Below are positions 21,496 to 33,486 of a DNA stretch of 64,000 bases, one piece after another. This DNA comes from Coptis chinensis (lineage: Eukaryota > Streptophyta > Magnoliopsida > Ranunculales > Ranunculaceae): positions 44,675,001 through 44,739,000 of the forward strand of contig CM027378.1 in assembly GCA_015680905.1 (NCBI GenBank). The letters run 5' to 3'. A program made the translations under genes and the position numbers. The notes beneath the pieces were generated by a model, which was not told the DNA's origin, did not search any database, and saw only the letters and a list, made by a program, of their open reading frames with translations. Position 1 is the first letter of the stretch. Every line of letters starts with the position of its first letter.

Positions 21496-22009
21496 TGGTG
21501 CATCAAAAAGTCATGGAGTTTGCGTTTGCAAAACCTTACTCCACGCATCAAAAAGTCGTGGAGGTTGCGTTTGCAAAACTTTACTTCACGTATCAAAAAG
21601 TCGTGGAGGTTGCGTTTGCAAAACCTTACAACACGCATAAAAAAGTCGTAGAGTTTGTGTTTGCAAAACCTTACTCCACCCATCAAAAAGTCATAGAATT
21701 TGCGTTTGCAAAACCTTACTCCACGCATCAAAAAGTCGTGGAGGTTGCGTTTGCAAAACCTTACTCCACGCATCAAAAAGTCATGGAGTTTGTGTTTGCA
21801 AAACCTTACTCCACGCATCAAAAAGTCGTGGAGTTTGGGTTTGCAAAACCTTACTCCACGCATCAAAAAGTCGTGGAGGTTGTGTAACTTTACTCCACGC
21901 ATCAAAAAGTCGTGGAGTTTGCGTTTGCAAAACCTTACTCCACGCATCACAAAGTCGTGGAGTTTGCGTCTGCAACAGCTTACTCTACGTATCAAGAAGT
22001 CATGGGGCT
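21487..22009 (+). repeat. 45-bp tandem array in Tat1, left part
   Basis: About 11 units of 45 bp repeat around CATCAAAAAGTCGTGGAGGT and TGCGTTTGCAAAACCTTACT. Each good unit can form a stem CTCCACG/CGTGGAG around CATCAAAAAGT. Because 45 is a multiple of 3, several frames on both strands stay open; these frames are not evidence of genes. Ath2 is inserted in the last unit. Tat-lineage elements are known to carry tandem repeats between pol and the 3' LTR. Confidence 0.9.
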
Positions 22010-23460
22010 TGATATTTGCTTTTTTTTTTTATTACGTTAGAGATTTGACTCTCTAATTTGATGCAAAAGCGAATTCAAAGTTCCTTACTCACGATCTTCG
22101 CGTTCGTAAAGTTGAAGTAAGGATCGAACCAACCTAAAGGTTAGGACAATTACAAGTTGGTTGTTACTCTTAGGGAACTAGTGAGTAAGTTTATATTAAA
22201 ACTAGGATTCTTACCTACACAAACATTAAATAAAAACATTAAGATTCGAAATATGCAACTAAGACAAAATACAATTTACTAAATAAAAGGTGGAGAGCTA
22301 ATCCTCCTCATATGAAAATAACATTTAGTTGTTGATTTGAAAAAGTTCATTTGATTATTCCAAGACTCATAGACAAGCCCTAATGGAAGAAAACTTGATC
22401 CCTAACATGTATGGCTCATTTATAAACTCATACATGTTAGCAATTGGAATCAAGCAATGACTTATCTCTAAGCTCATTCCTTGATTCCTAACTAGATACT
22501 ACAACAACTATCATTTTGGGATATGATGTAGGTCTAGTTGTTCTTCCTAACAACCTACCAAACCAACAACAATTATTTTCCCTCACATGAGTTGGATTAA
22601 CTCCCCAAAAGGGAAGTTAGCTCATGATCCTTGGGATAAAGGATTACAAACTAGAAGAACAAAAGAGAGAGAGAAAGAGGAAGAAGAAAAACTAACTAAA
22701 CTCACTTGTTTTTTATTTATTTTCTAGAAGAAAACCAAGGTTTCCTCTATTAAAACTATTACAAGTTTTTTTTTTCTAAAACTAAAAACTAAATAATAAG
22801 AATGACTAAGGAACTAAAATAATACAAGGTCAGGAAAAGAAGTCAAGGGAGTAAATGGAGTGTCCCCCCCTTATTTTGTTTTCTTCTTCATTTGAAAGAC
22901 ATCTCATTTCCTCCCATGTGAAACATCAAACCACATTTACTTTATTTTTATCCACCACATTAAAACAAAGTGACACCTTGCCTTTTTTTCACTATTAACA
23001 CCTAATATAATTAATTACATGCAAGGTGTCAACTTTGCGCCAATAATTTGTCATTTTTGTCTTGACATGCTCCATGATTGATGACTCATCTAATCTTGTC
23101 GGCCCGTATAGTGGGTCCTATGTGCAGTCTAGTGGCGGTTCGATCTTTGGGAAATTTTACAACTTCCCGCCTATGCGTAGAGTTCATCGCCCTGATTGTC
23201 TGAGCAGCCCACTTGTCGCATTCAGAGTCCTGGTTCAAGAGGTAGGAGCTTCGGAAGTTTGATGCTTCTGTGCGGATTTGGAAGAATTCATATACATGTC
23301 GTTCCTCGTGCTTTATTGCAGGTTTAAACCATATTTCCATGTTAACTGCGAATACCTGCAAAAGTATGAAAACATATTTATTTCATGATTATTAAATACA
23401 TAGTTAACCAAATTTATATGTCTCAACGGGGTTTCATAATACACTTTTGGGTGCTTATCA
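22010..23460 (-). repeat. Ath2 3' LTR (1451 bp)
   Basis: Bounded by TGATATTTGC and GTGCTTATCA (+ strand) and followed by the complement of the polypurine tract. It aligns over its full length with 49432-50894; by eye there are about 60 differences, many of them clustered in 23095-23220. Confidence 0.92.
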
Positions 23461-25215
23461 CACTACCCCCAAATAGCACTTTGCTTGTCCTCAAGCAAAG
23501 AAGAGACATTAAAATAGATAAGTGGCCAAAAAATGTGTAGTCCTAACTAATTCTCGTTTCGCAGAGTGCGGTTGCATTGACCATATGCAATAAGGCCTTA
23601 AACCACTAGGAATTCCTTCGTGGACGAGTTATAGCCTCGTGAGAGTTTTCCAGAGAAGATACTCACAAACTTCATTTATACTACAACGACTCAGTGACAG
23701 AAACTCGTTTCCTAAATTAATCTAAGATATCCATACATCTCCTTAGCAGGGAACGAGGATTGATTTCTTTGAAACTCAAGTTAATATGTATTCAATAATT
23801 AAAACATCTACATATGATCATGCATGCAGTGAACTTTTCATTGAAATGTACTAGCAGGATTGTTTCTGAATCCTTTGGAGAGTGTACCTAAATGGGTTCT
23901 CACAGGTATGTGTCAAAACACAATTTCACTCAAAGTTTTTCCACTCAGGTTTTGTTAACTCCAGTGTGCAGTGGACACACATTTTCTCACATCTCAATGA
24001 CAGTTAGAGGAGCCGATGTCGATCAATCACGTCTACTACTTATTATCACACCACCCTACTCCTAATTGAGCTAGAGGTATTTATTAGGTATTTTGGGGAT
24101 TAGGTGATAGTGTACAAGAAAATGGAAATGGATAATTAAAATTTACGAGTATGAGAGAATAGGGTCTTCATATATTTACACTAGAGAAATCTTTGTTTTC
24201 TTTTCTTCTTCTAACTGAGTTTTCCAACCTTGTTCTTAAGCCTCTAATGGATGTTTTTTTTTTAGATGGCTTAAAAACATGATTCTATTTTTCTTTCCTG
24301 AAGCAAGTAACTGACTTTTATTTGGGACAAGTCTTTCTCTTTATTCTTTCCACATTTCATCCTATTTCTCATACTCATCACTTAGGTAGGTTCTTTTATT
24401 TGGTTTAATAGATGGGTAAGGATTTTTTTTTTTTGGTGAAAGTGAAAGGTTTGATGAAAGGTTCAGTGGAGTGACTAGCGGTAAAATTTGTAACAGGTAA
24501 GAATTTTTAGCTATGTCGATCCAAAGATGGCCTAAATTCTCGCCTAGGGTTCGGGTGGTAATCAAGTAAGTAGATGCGTGATTTTCTCTAATCGGGAAAA
24601 CTACTCCTCTGTGTCATCACACACAAATCACTCATGTCAAGGTTTTTGGTTAGATTATCACAGGATTTATAGTTTAAGTAACTAACCTTTGGTTCCGAAA
24701 CTTCTTGCTATGTACAATCGATGATACTCAATTACATGAATGTTCATGAAAAGATGTATAAACTATTGCATACATATTATCTTAAGTTTCTTAAAAACAA
24801 CTCCTAATTCGGATACTAATGTGAGATTTCTAGACAATTTTCATTATTGAAAAGGAAACAAGACTTTGTCACTAAGTACAATTATTAACATGAAAATAAA
24901 AACTATATACAGGTTACAATTTGCCTAATATTTGCTCTGGGGTTAAAGCACCCCCAATGAGAATGATGCTTAGTCCTCGAAGTATCAATAATTAAAGAGA
25001 GAAAGTACACGAGAACCGCGGAGCAAAATTAGGGCTAGATTGCTGCAACAGAAAGGTTGGAGAACATAATATATTATTCAGAAAAAACAAGAAAATGTTC
25101 AATAGCACACTAAACATAGCACACGAAATAAAAACAATATCATATGAAACATGAAAAACAATAGCACACCAAACATAAGGTTTAGCTAGATATATGTACA
25201 ATGGCAAGCTCAAGT
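23461..25215 (-). other. Ath2 non-coding 3' region
   Basis: No gene seen. The 3' polypurine tract complement (ACCCCC, 23465-23470) and hairpin GCTTG-TCCT-CAAGC (23483-23496) lie next to the LTR. Blocks near 23590-23650 and 24505-24545 match Ath1 and Ath3 closely, although the LTRs do not. A further C-run (24951-24955) lies just after aORF2 in the element's orientation. Confidence 0.65.
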
Positions 25216-26215
25216 TTACCATCCAACAGGATGTGAAGTTCTGGCGTCCTCTTGAAGGAAATGCATTTCCTTAGCATTGCGCCAAAAGATAATAGTCTGC
25301 CAAATTTCTGCCCATTCTTCGTTTCCAGATTTCCTCAAATGTGTCTTCATATTTTCATCCTTCGGGTAACAACGAACATGTTTCAGGTACCGAGCGGGAC
25401 ACTTCCATTGCCGAAACCTCAATGAGCGAATGATTTCGCTTTTCGGGCACATAGAATCTACCTTGACGATCATGAAAAGTAGCCGCAAACCGTGGGAAAT
25501 GTGTCTTCATGATTCGGCAAGTGGTGACCGGTAAAAGTATATACTGATCCTGAAAAGTGCGAGCTCGTTTTAGGTTGGAGATAACACAACCTATGATGTT
25601 AAATAATGTATGACCTTGAGCTAGGGCACGAAGAACAACAGAAACAGCCTTTTATTGGCGGTAGAAAAATGCCAATCTCCCATAATGTTCAGAGTACAAA
25701 TAACATCGCAAATCCCCCATGTTCATGGTCATGCTTGCTAAGGGAATGGTGACGTCACGCCATGCCACATGGCCATTTCCTTCTCGTTTAATCTCAAGAC
25801 CATCGCCGTAAGTTTCACGAAACGCTTGCCACTGAAAGGCACGGTAAGAATTATGATAGATGTAATGCCATGATGCAACATGTTCGTGATATGGAAGATC
25901 CAAAGTTAGTGCAAGTTGTTGTTCAGAAAAGATATGAGGTGTGTCACCAACTTGGATTGTGAACCCGTCTAAGTAGAAACCATGCGCATGGTTGAATGCT
26001 GGTGTGTTTTCCATATTAGCATAAAAGTATGCAGCCAAACTCGGAGAATAAGTTTGGTCAGGTTGAAGAATTAGGGAAGACCATCCGATATTTGTAATGT
26101 AGTCACGGAAGAGATGGCCATAGGTATTGGAATCTATCATAGGCTGAAAGGATTGCTCAGGAATGAGTTTGGGAGGTACCATGTTTGATGAAGATGCAAT
26201 TGATGAAGATGCCAT
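25216..26215 (-). pseudogene. Ath2 accessory ORF (aORF2-type), broken
   Basis: Start at ATG 26215 (MASSSIASSSN) by comparison with aORF2 of the other elements; the open frame extends further upstream. Readable motifs: IPEQSFQPMIDSNTYGHLFRDYI, YSPSLAAYFYANM, QLALTLDLPYHEHV and IPLASMTMNMGDLRCYLYSEHYG. The first frame stops at 25652; homology continues in other frames (YILLPVTTCRIMK, then EIWQTIIFWRNAKE) to a stop at 25216. It is clearly an orthologue of aORF2, but strongly diverged. Function unknown. Confidence 0.7.
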
Positions 26216-26292
26216 AGTGGATGAAGTAAGGAAATAGGTAACGACAAAGGCAAACTGGATGGATAAATGAGTATGTAAGAGAATAGACTCTC

Positions 26293-26320
26293 CTGTAAGC
26301 ACATGTTAAATTATATTAGT
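26293..26320 (-). promoter_or_regulatory. Candidate 3' splice site before Ath2 aORF2
   Basis: On the - strand GTGACTAAT (branch-point-like) is followed by a U-rich stretch and TGCTTACAG ending at 26293, about 78 bases before the aORF2 start. It matches the plant acceptor consensus. No donor was assigned. Confidence 0.35.
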
Positions 26321-26509
26321 CACAACGCAAATGATGACAATCCTATTAAGCATTTCATACAAAAGAAGACACAAAAGTAAGACAAAATTCATAATACGAT
26401 GAAAAATATAATAACATATATGAGTATTTATTTATTGACTTAGTAATATTAGAAAATTATGGATTGTTATGTTGATCTTGGAGACGCATATCGTGCACCA
26501 AACTGTTTA

Positions 26510-27511
26510 GTTCTTCCATTTGTTGGCCGAGTTGCTCTGAATGTCCCCTTGGCTGGCAGAGAGTACAGTTTGATTTTCCATTAGGAGAGCGTGATTTTGC
26601 AAGGACTGAGAATGATTTTCCAAGATCTCCTTCTGTTCAACATTATGAATTGCTTAACGATCTTAGAAATCCTGAAGAGTTGTGATGATGATATTCTGAC
26701 GAGCGTGTAGTCCCCTCAAACCATGATGAAGAAGTTTAATGCCTTCCATGGGATTAATAATGTTCAGCATGGCATTTTCATCAAATAAATGGTCAGAAAT
26801 TGAGCTTGGGTCGTTCTGTTCCTTTATCAGAGTATCAGGAGTCCAAAAACCAACGGAGTAATCTGTTTGGAGTACTTTTATTTGTGCTCTTTGAAGGGGC
26901 TCTGGAGAAATTACTGGATAACCCCAACGCATCATAATCTGCGTTACTAAAGTGGGTAGGGGTGCTGACCTTCTTATTTTCTTGGTGATTACGTTCCAGA
27001 GGTGTTGGATTAGACAAAAGTCATCTCTTTGAGTCTGCAAAATCCAAAGTAGGTGAAGTTGAGGCTTTGTGACTTCTGATTGGTGTGATGTACCTACCAC
27101 ATTGTGTCCCACCGAGTGGAGCACAACACGTTGATTCTGTTTCAAAGAGCGTTGAAGAATAATGTGATGTGTATTTCCGACTTCGTCATGAGATACGGTA
27201 GCTTGTAGTAAAGTTTTGGCGGAATCAAATGATGACTCTTGAAAAAGGGACCCCTGGGTATTCACTGGGATTTGAAGTATGTCGGAGATCATTTCCTTAG
27301 TCAATTCTGAACGTTGTCCATAGGCATTGAAATAGAATTTTCCATTTTCAGATCCGCTAAATTGGTAGAACACCAAAACCAATTCTCGGGAATAACCAGC
27401 TGCTGAATGATATAGAAGAGGCGTCCATCCGCGACGTATGATTTCGGTGTCAAAATAAGGAGAAAACCAGCCATCTTCGAAAGTTTTTAGGTAGTCTTTC
27501 TCTGCCGTTAT
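26510..27511 (-). pseudogene. Ath2 accessory ORF (second aORF1-type)
   Basis: The open part 27382-26663 reads ELTKEMISDILQIP, LHLLWILQTQRDDFCLIQHLWNVITKKIRR and PTLVTQIMMRWGY, parallel to aORF1 (VLWILQTKKYNFCILDLMFNVIRG...LLITKIML). Homology extends upstream (GWFSPYFDTEIIRRGW) to an ATA at 27511, where other copies have ATG, so the start may be lost. Two stops after LQDF are followed by a Gln-rich coiled-coil-like end to about 26510. It sits between an aORF1-type gene (28880-29729) and aORF2, a place empty in Ath1, Ath3 and Ath4. Confidence 0.65.
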
Positions 27512-27981
27512 TTTTCTTGGTTGATCTATTGGTAGTATTACTGAGGGAAGGATAGTGAAAATTGTTTGAATAAGAATGGCTGAAAAAGAAGAGATTTATA
27601 GCCAATCTATGAGTCTGTACCAATCTGGATTCCAAGTGTAGTTAATGACCCATGTGATTATGAACAGCATCAATGGGGATCCATAGTAAATCTTGTCATG
27701 TCATATATCCAAATACAATTAATGAGATGGTTCAATGTTAGAAAATACGGAGGAAAGTTTCACAGGGTAGTTAGACTTACACGTAATTTCAGAAATGATG
27801 ATCATAACTCAGTAATAGAATATGGATAGAATAATCGAGCTGCATGTGTGACAAGTGTTATGCGTACCTTGTAGTGTGCGTGATCTTCTCTGAACACCAT
27901 ATGTATCAATTAATTATTTTGGTGAGTTTTGGATGGCCTTTCTTTGTTATGGTTTGTTTATTTATTTACTTACTTATTTAC

Positions 27982-28019
<38 letters not shown>

Positions 28020-28879
28020 TTTTATTTTTTATTATTTATTTTTTTAGAGAGAAAAAGACAACTAATATACACAAATATTTAATACAGAACTTCTCCATTT
28101 AATACGTAACCCGTACAAATGTGTAAGAATTATTTAACACACCATACTAATATACAAAATGAAAATCAGAAAAAGAGATGGTTACATAGATCTAGATGTT
28201 CTGGATCATGTTATGCATGAGTGATAAGAGAATAATGATAAAAACATTTATTATCACGAATCTTGTGATAGCCCATTCAGCGTTGCTCCTTTTCCCATCG
28301 CTCTATTTGATTCATTATGTTCAAGAAATTGAGAATTTGTGAAAAAGAATTTGTGAAGAGGGAGAGAAGGGAATGAGTGAAAGTGGAAAAGGAGAGTTGT
28401 ATTTATAACTTGATTTCTGACCGTTAGGCATCTGACCGTTGGAATTAGTCCGTTTGGTTCTGACCGTTGGGCTTTGAGAGTAGGCCCAATGCATCAAGGG
28501 ACAACTAATATAGTAGGAATTACAATAATTGCATAACATAAATAATTTCTCATTCAAACCGTCTGGAGATACAAAATTATGAGAAATCAACCGATATATA
28601 ATATTTTTATCACAAGAAAACTAAAAATGCAATGTATAAGGGAAATAAACAACTACTGGGAATCCTCCGGGTTAGCAGAAGATGAACCCGGGTTTCTACG
28701 CGTAAACGGCCACGGCAATTTCTGGCCGGTGACCGGTCCGAATATGGCCTATAGATCAGAAAGCAATTGATCTTGGAATTGCAGCTGATTTGCTAACATC
28801 ATTCTCTGGAACGACCTTGGCGACATTGGCGCATTTTTTCTTTGGAAGTCATTTTGGGAAGTAATCATCTCTTCCCCGA
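27512..28879 (-). other. Ath2 spacer between accessory ORFs, with TATA-like box and (TTA)n run
   Basis: No gene is supported. A (TTA/ATT)n microsatellite lies at about 27982-28019. On the - strand TATAAATA (28400-28407) is followed by a pyrimidine-rich stretch, similar to the layout upstream of aORF2 in Ath1/3/4. Three GACCGTT(A/G)G copies lie just upstream of it (28418-28470). Confidence 0.5.
28400..28407 (-). promoter_or_regulatory. TATA-like box inside Ath2
   Basis: TATAAATA on the - strand, with a CT-rich stretch 10-60 bases downstream. It is the best TATA match in the accessory region of Ath2. Promoter activity is inferred. Confidence 0.35.
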
Positions 28880-29729
28880 CGAAGAAACATCCCCGCGATA
28901 CTAGTGTTCATATGTCTCAAGGCTTCCATGGGAGTGTTGATTCGGTGCATGGTAGCCTCATTAAAACAGTCGGGTGGTGAAGGGGAGGAGGAGGTACGTT
29001 ATCACGCTCAATGTCATCTCTAGCTACCGGGTCCCGGTGGTCCGAACACAAGTCTCGAAAATTTGAAATTTCTCGAAAGACCTTGTTGGAATGAAAGGAG
29101 TAGCGGATTTGGAACCCTAAATTAAGCATAAGCCGAGTAACAAGTACAAAGAAGAGGAGTCGACCTGTTTGACGCTGTCGAAGAATATGGCCCAGAAAAT
29201 GGACCATACGAGAAAGTGTGCTTCTTCTCTGGAGGATCCCGGCGAGGTGCAAGAATGTCTTGTTCACGCCGACGTCTTTGAAGTTCCAATGACGCGTTGC
29301 AAGCCGACCATTGAGTGACGCGTCTAGTTGGTTTCGCCGTCGAGTGAGTGCTTTGGTACACGATTCGAACCATCATTGTACTATCCCCGAGAAGCGTGTC
29401 AAACATCAAATCCCTCGTGAGTCGGATACTCGACAACAATAACAGGTCGGACTATCGAGTTTATCGAATCTGCGGTCAGATTCGATATTAACTCCAAAAG
29501 TGAGTTCACGTTCCAACCCATCCGCCGTAATCCCAAAATTCATCACCCCGAAACCTCCATTGTTGTAAAATTTCAACACTAAATCTTTGAGTACTGAGCT
29601 GGAATTCGATGCAATAGATATTCCCACTCTCTACTAGCAATTTCCTCATCGAAAAATGGGTGAAACATCCCGGAATTGTAGAGGTTTTTGAAATTTCTCT
29701 CAACTGTGATTCTCCTTTGTGCTGCCATA
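28880..29729 (-). pseudogene. Ath2 accessory ORF (first aORF1-type), heavily frameshifted
   Basis: Start ATG 29729 (MAAQRRITVERNFKNLYNSG) lines up with Ath4 aORF1 (MAKKQRLLLEQVF). Next come MFHPFFDEEIASREWEYLL and, after a stop and frame change, DLVLKFYNNGGFG, matching the SFFNDEMIRGDWNRL...DLVSQFYKK core. Later fragments (HLAGILQRR, LSRMVHFLGHILRQRQ, LVTRLMLNLGFQ) match the second half of the domain. At least three frames are used, so the copy is dead. Its position right after pol makes it the positional equivalent of aORF1. Confidence 0.6.
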
Positions 29730-31198
29730 GCGCGGTGTAGATGATATTTTGAGGGTTGAAATAGCTAGGATTGGTGGAGGAGATGGTGCTAGAGGAAGGA
29801 TTTTTAATTTGGTGGAGTTTGGCTGCGTCTTGTGGGTTGAATTCATCTTGTAGAAGTCAGCGTCTTGAGGGGGCGTGAGGGAGACCAAGATCCGGATTTT
29901 AGGGGAAGAAATGAGAGGGACGCCGCGTGGGTGCCCCGCGTGTGGGTTTTTGTAGCAGGGTCAGTGATTTTGGGTTAGGTCCAATTTTTTTGCCCAAGCC
30001 CAAATAATTTCCAGAAATTCCCCTTATGTCCCGAATTGTTCCGAAATTTCAAACTTGGAATTTCGATTCGTTTTAACTCCAAATTGAACCAATAAAATAT
30101 CAAAACGATCGGCATTAAAAATTCCATCCACTAGAATATGACATAATCAAACTCATATTTTTTTTTAAATTTTATTTATTTACACATTTATATACAAATG
30201 TACAAGACGAAAGGAACATGTCAACAACACCGGAAGTCCAAATAAAACAACACATCACAACAGCTTAACTCAGGCAACTTTCATGTCGGCTGGGCTTAAC
30301 CCAATCCAGCTTCGCCGGTGGCTTAACCTTTATGTTATGGGGGCCTAGGATTCAGGACGGTACCATCCCTGACCAATGTGCAATGGTCTAGTAATAATAT
30401 TACCCTTAGTACATATGGTATAGCCCCAAACCGCCCCTTGATATAGTCACATAGAAAACCGATCGGGGTTGGCCTGGTGGAATCCATTGCCCGCACGAAC
30501 TAGGAAATGTCCGATGTTGCATATCACGACTCTCTTTGGGCACCATGCTTGGTGCTAAGGGAAAAACGAGTATATACATGTTGAGTCTTTTAACGTTAGA
30601 TCCTCAAGACGAATGTGAGTCTTTTAACGTCAGATCCTCAAGACGAATCCCAACCTGTGGGAACAATGGGACGACGACGAAGTTTATCCTGCTGAGTTGG
30701 TGTCAGACAATAATATACTTTATACCGGCTCATCTCGGATAGAAGATCAAGACCTGGACAGAAAGGAGTTTGACAGTTCATACACCACCCCATTTTTTTC
30801 GCGTGGCTTCGAGCAAAAGTACTACGACCATTACCTATTCGAGATGGGTGAGATTTGGACCAAATGATGAGTTGGAGTTCGCGAGGAAGATAATAGAAAA
30901 GGGAGGAGAAAGAAGGAGTTGAAATTTTTGGTACCCATTGTTTTCCGGGAGGCACGCGTTTGCTTTCGATTATCGAAGACATTTATACTCGGTTAAGTAG
31001 AGTTTTGTGGACTATGGTTCCGGCACTTGCAACCACACACTCTAGGGATTTTTAGAAAAGAAAATAGAAGAGGACCCGGCTACCCAAATGGCGTACTTTC
31101 TCTGTTTAAACACATGGAAAGAAGTACACCATCAAATCTATTAGTCTATGTAGACTGGATCATTTAGAAGAGTCTCTTCGACATTTGGAGAGCGCAAC
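29730..31198 (-). other. Ath2 spacer between integrase and accessory ORFs
   Basis: No recognisable gene. A 34-bp unit is repeated twice in tandem at 30582-30649 (TGAGTCTTTTAACGT...). The stretch near 31000-31040 resembles the spacer after pol in Ath1 and Ath3. An open frame at 30638-30982 (-) matches nothing known to me. Confidence 0.5.
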
Positions 31199-31976
31199 TC
31201 ATGATAATGTTTAAGGTATTGGCCATTTACTTGAAATTCGCTGTCATCATTTACGTTTTTCAAAGAAATAGCCCCATAAGGGGTGACAGCAGAGACGGTA
31301 CAACAAAACTTTTTGACCCACTTTGAATTCTTTTCTCAATATGTGCTTGTCATGCACTCTTTTCATGTTGGCTTTATAGGATTTCGAGAGATCATAGGCA
31401 TCACTCCGAATTTCCTCAAGCTCATTTAACTGCAATTTTCTCTTCGCGCCTGCCGCGTTAGTATTATAATTGAGGCTTTTGATGGCCTATAGAGCACGGT
31501 GCTCAAGTTCAACCGGCAGATGACAAGGTTTTCTAAAAATGAGGTGATAAGGAGACATCCCTATAGGTGTCTTAAAAGCTGTTCTGTATGCCCACAAGGC
31601 ATCAGATAATCGTAGAGACCAGTCTTTTTTAGATGGATTGACAGTTTTTTTCCAAAATGGATTTGATCTCTCTATTAGAGACTTCTACTTGACCACTGGT
31701 TTGAGGATGATACGGAGTTGCCACTTTGTGCGTGACTCCATATTTCTTTACTAATGATTCAAAAAATTTATTGCAGAAATGTTTTCCCCCATCACTAATT
31801 ATAGCTTTTGGAACACCAAATCGAGAGAAAATATTTTCTTTTACGAACAAAATGACTGTTTTATGATCGTTAGCACGACATGCCAATGCCTCAATCCATT
31901 TTGATACATAGTCAACTGCTACTAGAATGTATAGGAAGCCATGTGAATTTGGAAATGGACCCATGAAGTCGATGCC
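31199..31976 (-). pseudogene. Ath2 integrase, 3' segment (cut by Ath3)
   Basis: The catalytic core continues from 46753: [28 protein letters not shown] and [13 protein letters not shown] are readable, so the Asp, Asp and Glu of the DDE triad are present. A frame change after [10 protein letters not shown] and a missing stretch of about 60 bp before the GPF/Y module break the C-terminus. The last readable phrase is FQVNGQYLKHY. The segment ends exactly at the atgcc duplication (31972-31976). Confidence 0.85.
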
Positions 31977-33450
31977 TGATAAACGATAAAATTGAATAGT
32001 TTACCTACGAAATGAACGATGAACTCTCAAAATGTAAGTAAACTAAAACTATTTATGTGTCTATATTTATCAAAGTTTCTACTCTCAATTCTATCGAAAT
32101 AGAGTGGAGTAACAAATTTGTTCCACTCCTAGTTCTCTAGCATGGAATGTTTTCTAGTCTAATTAATCAGTCTTAAGTCTAATGAGAGCTTTACGAAGGA
32201 TGTTATACTACGATACAATATGAAATTGATTATGTTGAATTTAAACTACGAATGCTATGGAAATATGATTGTTTTTGAATCTAGATAAAGGATTAGAGGG
32301 GAATTGAATCCACCTCGAATCCAACTTAGTAACCTAGCATAGATTCTTGTATTTCGATTCTCACGTTCTCACGGCAAGAATTTCGAGTTCTAATCCCTAG
32401 TGTTCATGGTATTTCTACCAAATACTAGCTAGCATGTGAGGTCGTCCACCCATTCTCATGGCGAATCACGACCTTCTAGAGTGGAATAGATTCTACAATG
32501 CTTCTACACTATACCAGTAAGTTTTCATCAAGGCTTCATCAACCCCTCTAATGGAGGTTTTAGCCTTGAGTCATCAACCCATCATTTCCCATTGAATTAT
32601 AACTACACATCATATTAAAATTCTAACTTAACTAATTTAACTAACAATGTTTCAATCTACTTAAACTACGAAATGATAATCAACAAGAATTAAAATTAGA
32701 TCTATAAATTGAAATGACAAAAATCGAAATTGATAGAAATAACTATTTTATTTATCTAATCAATCAAGAACAATGATTCAAGACTTAATCTAAAACAAGA
32801 ATTGAAATTGGAACTTAAACTTAATTACTCTACTGAAACTAGATCTAGAATTATATATATTTTTTAGGTCTAACTAGCTACCATTAACAAAGAGTTAAGC
32901 TTTGGTTTTTATACTTTCAGATCCAAAAATCGTGCATGGGCTTGGAGCCATGTTTTGGGCCAGAGAATCAGGCCCAAAACCCAATTGTTTCAGTCCAAAA
33001 AGGCCTATTCAGCTGCAGTTGGCTTCAATAGATTTTTCGTCCACTTCTGCTCCTCTGATTGGATCAAGTCTTAGACCATTGGAAAGCTCTTTCCGAGCCG
33101 GTCGTTTTGACATAAGGTAGGTCCTATTCCGAGGTCTGAGTCCAAAGATACGGCCTTCGGAAGTTCTGCTGACTTGTGTGATGTTTCTGCCCGCGTCGAC
33201 TTTTCAGCTTTTGACCGGGCAGTAGAAAGGCTTTGTCTTCTTGAATCTTGGCCTTTAATCACGGAACTCCTTAGTAACCGACCTTTGCTCCCTTATCTCG
33301 CTAAAGTGGTACATTTCTACACATAATGGACTTTGAAACCTGAAATGCATAAAAACACGGAATCAGTGTTAACTCTTAATTATTACTCACATAATTGGTC
33401 TAAAAGTATATGATCACAGGGGTTAAAACTACAGTTTTGGGCTCTTATCA
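31977..33450 (-). repeat. Ath3 3' LTR (1474 bp)
   Basis: It aligns along its full length with 45276-46752; by eye there are roughly 40 differences, the densest near 33140-33190. It is also similar to the Ath1 3' LTR (10976-12450). Confidence 0.93.
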
Positions 33451-33452
33451 AA

Positions 33453-33486
33453 CCACCCCCAAACAGCATTTTGCTTGTCCTCAAGC
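33453..33486 (-). promoter_or_regulatory. Ath3 3' polypurine tract and hairpin
   Basis: On the - strand TGTTTGGGGGTGG lies two bases before the LTR start TGATAAGAGC. The hairpin GCTTG-AGGA-CAAGC lies just upstream, identical to Ath1. Confidence 0.8.

Noticed and set aside
21468-21995. Long open frame on the - strand (175 codons) across the 45-bp array
   Set aside because: The unit length is a multiple of three and lacks stops in several frames on both strands, so it stays open by periodicity alone.
21487-22009. CRISPR-like array of 45-bp repeats
   Set aside because: Units are head-to-tail with no unique spacers, the context is a plant retrotransposon, and no cas genes exist.
23086-23361. 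91-codon frame on the - strand in the Ath2 LTR
   Set aside because: Open in one LTR only; the partner LTR (50492-50800) differs by indels across this stretch.
27844-28047. 67-codon Leu-rich frame
   Set aside because: The Leu run is the translated (TTA)n microsatellite.
30638-30982. 114-codon frame on the - strand in the Ath2 spacer
   Set aside because: No recognisable domain and no counterpart in the matching spacers of Ath1, Ath3 or Ath4.
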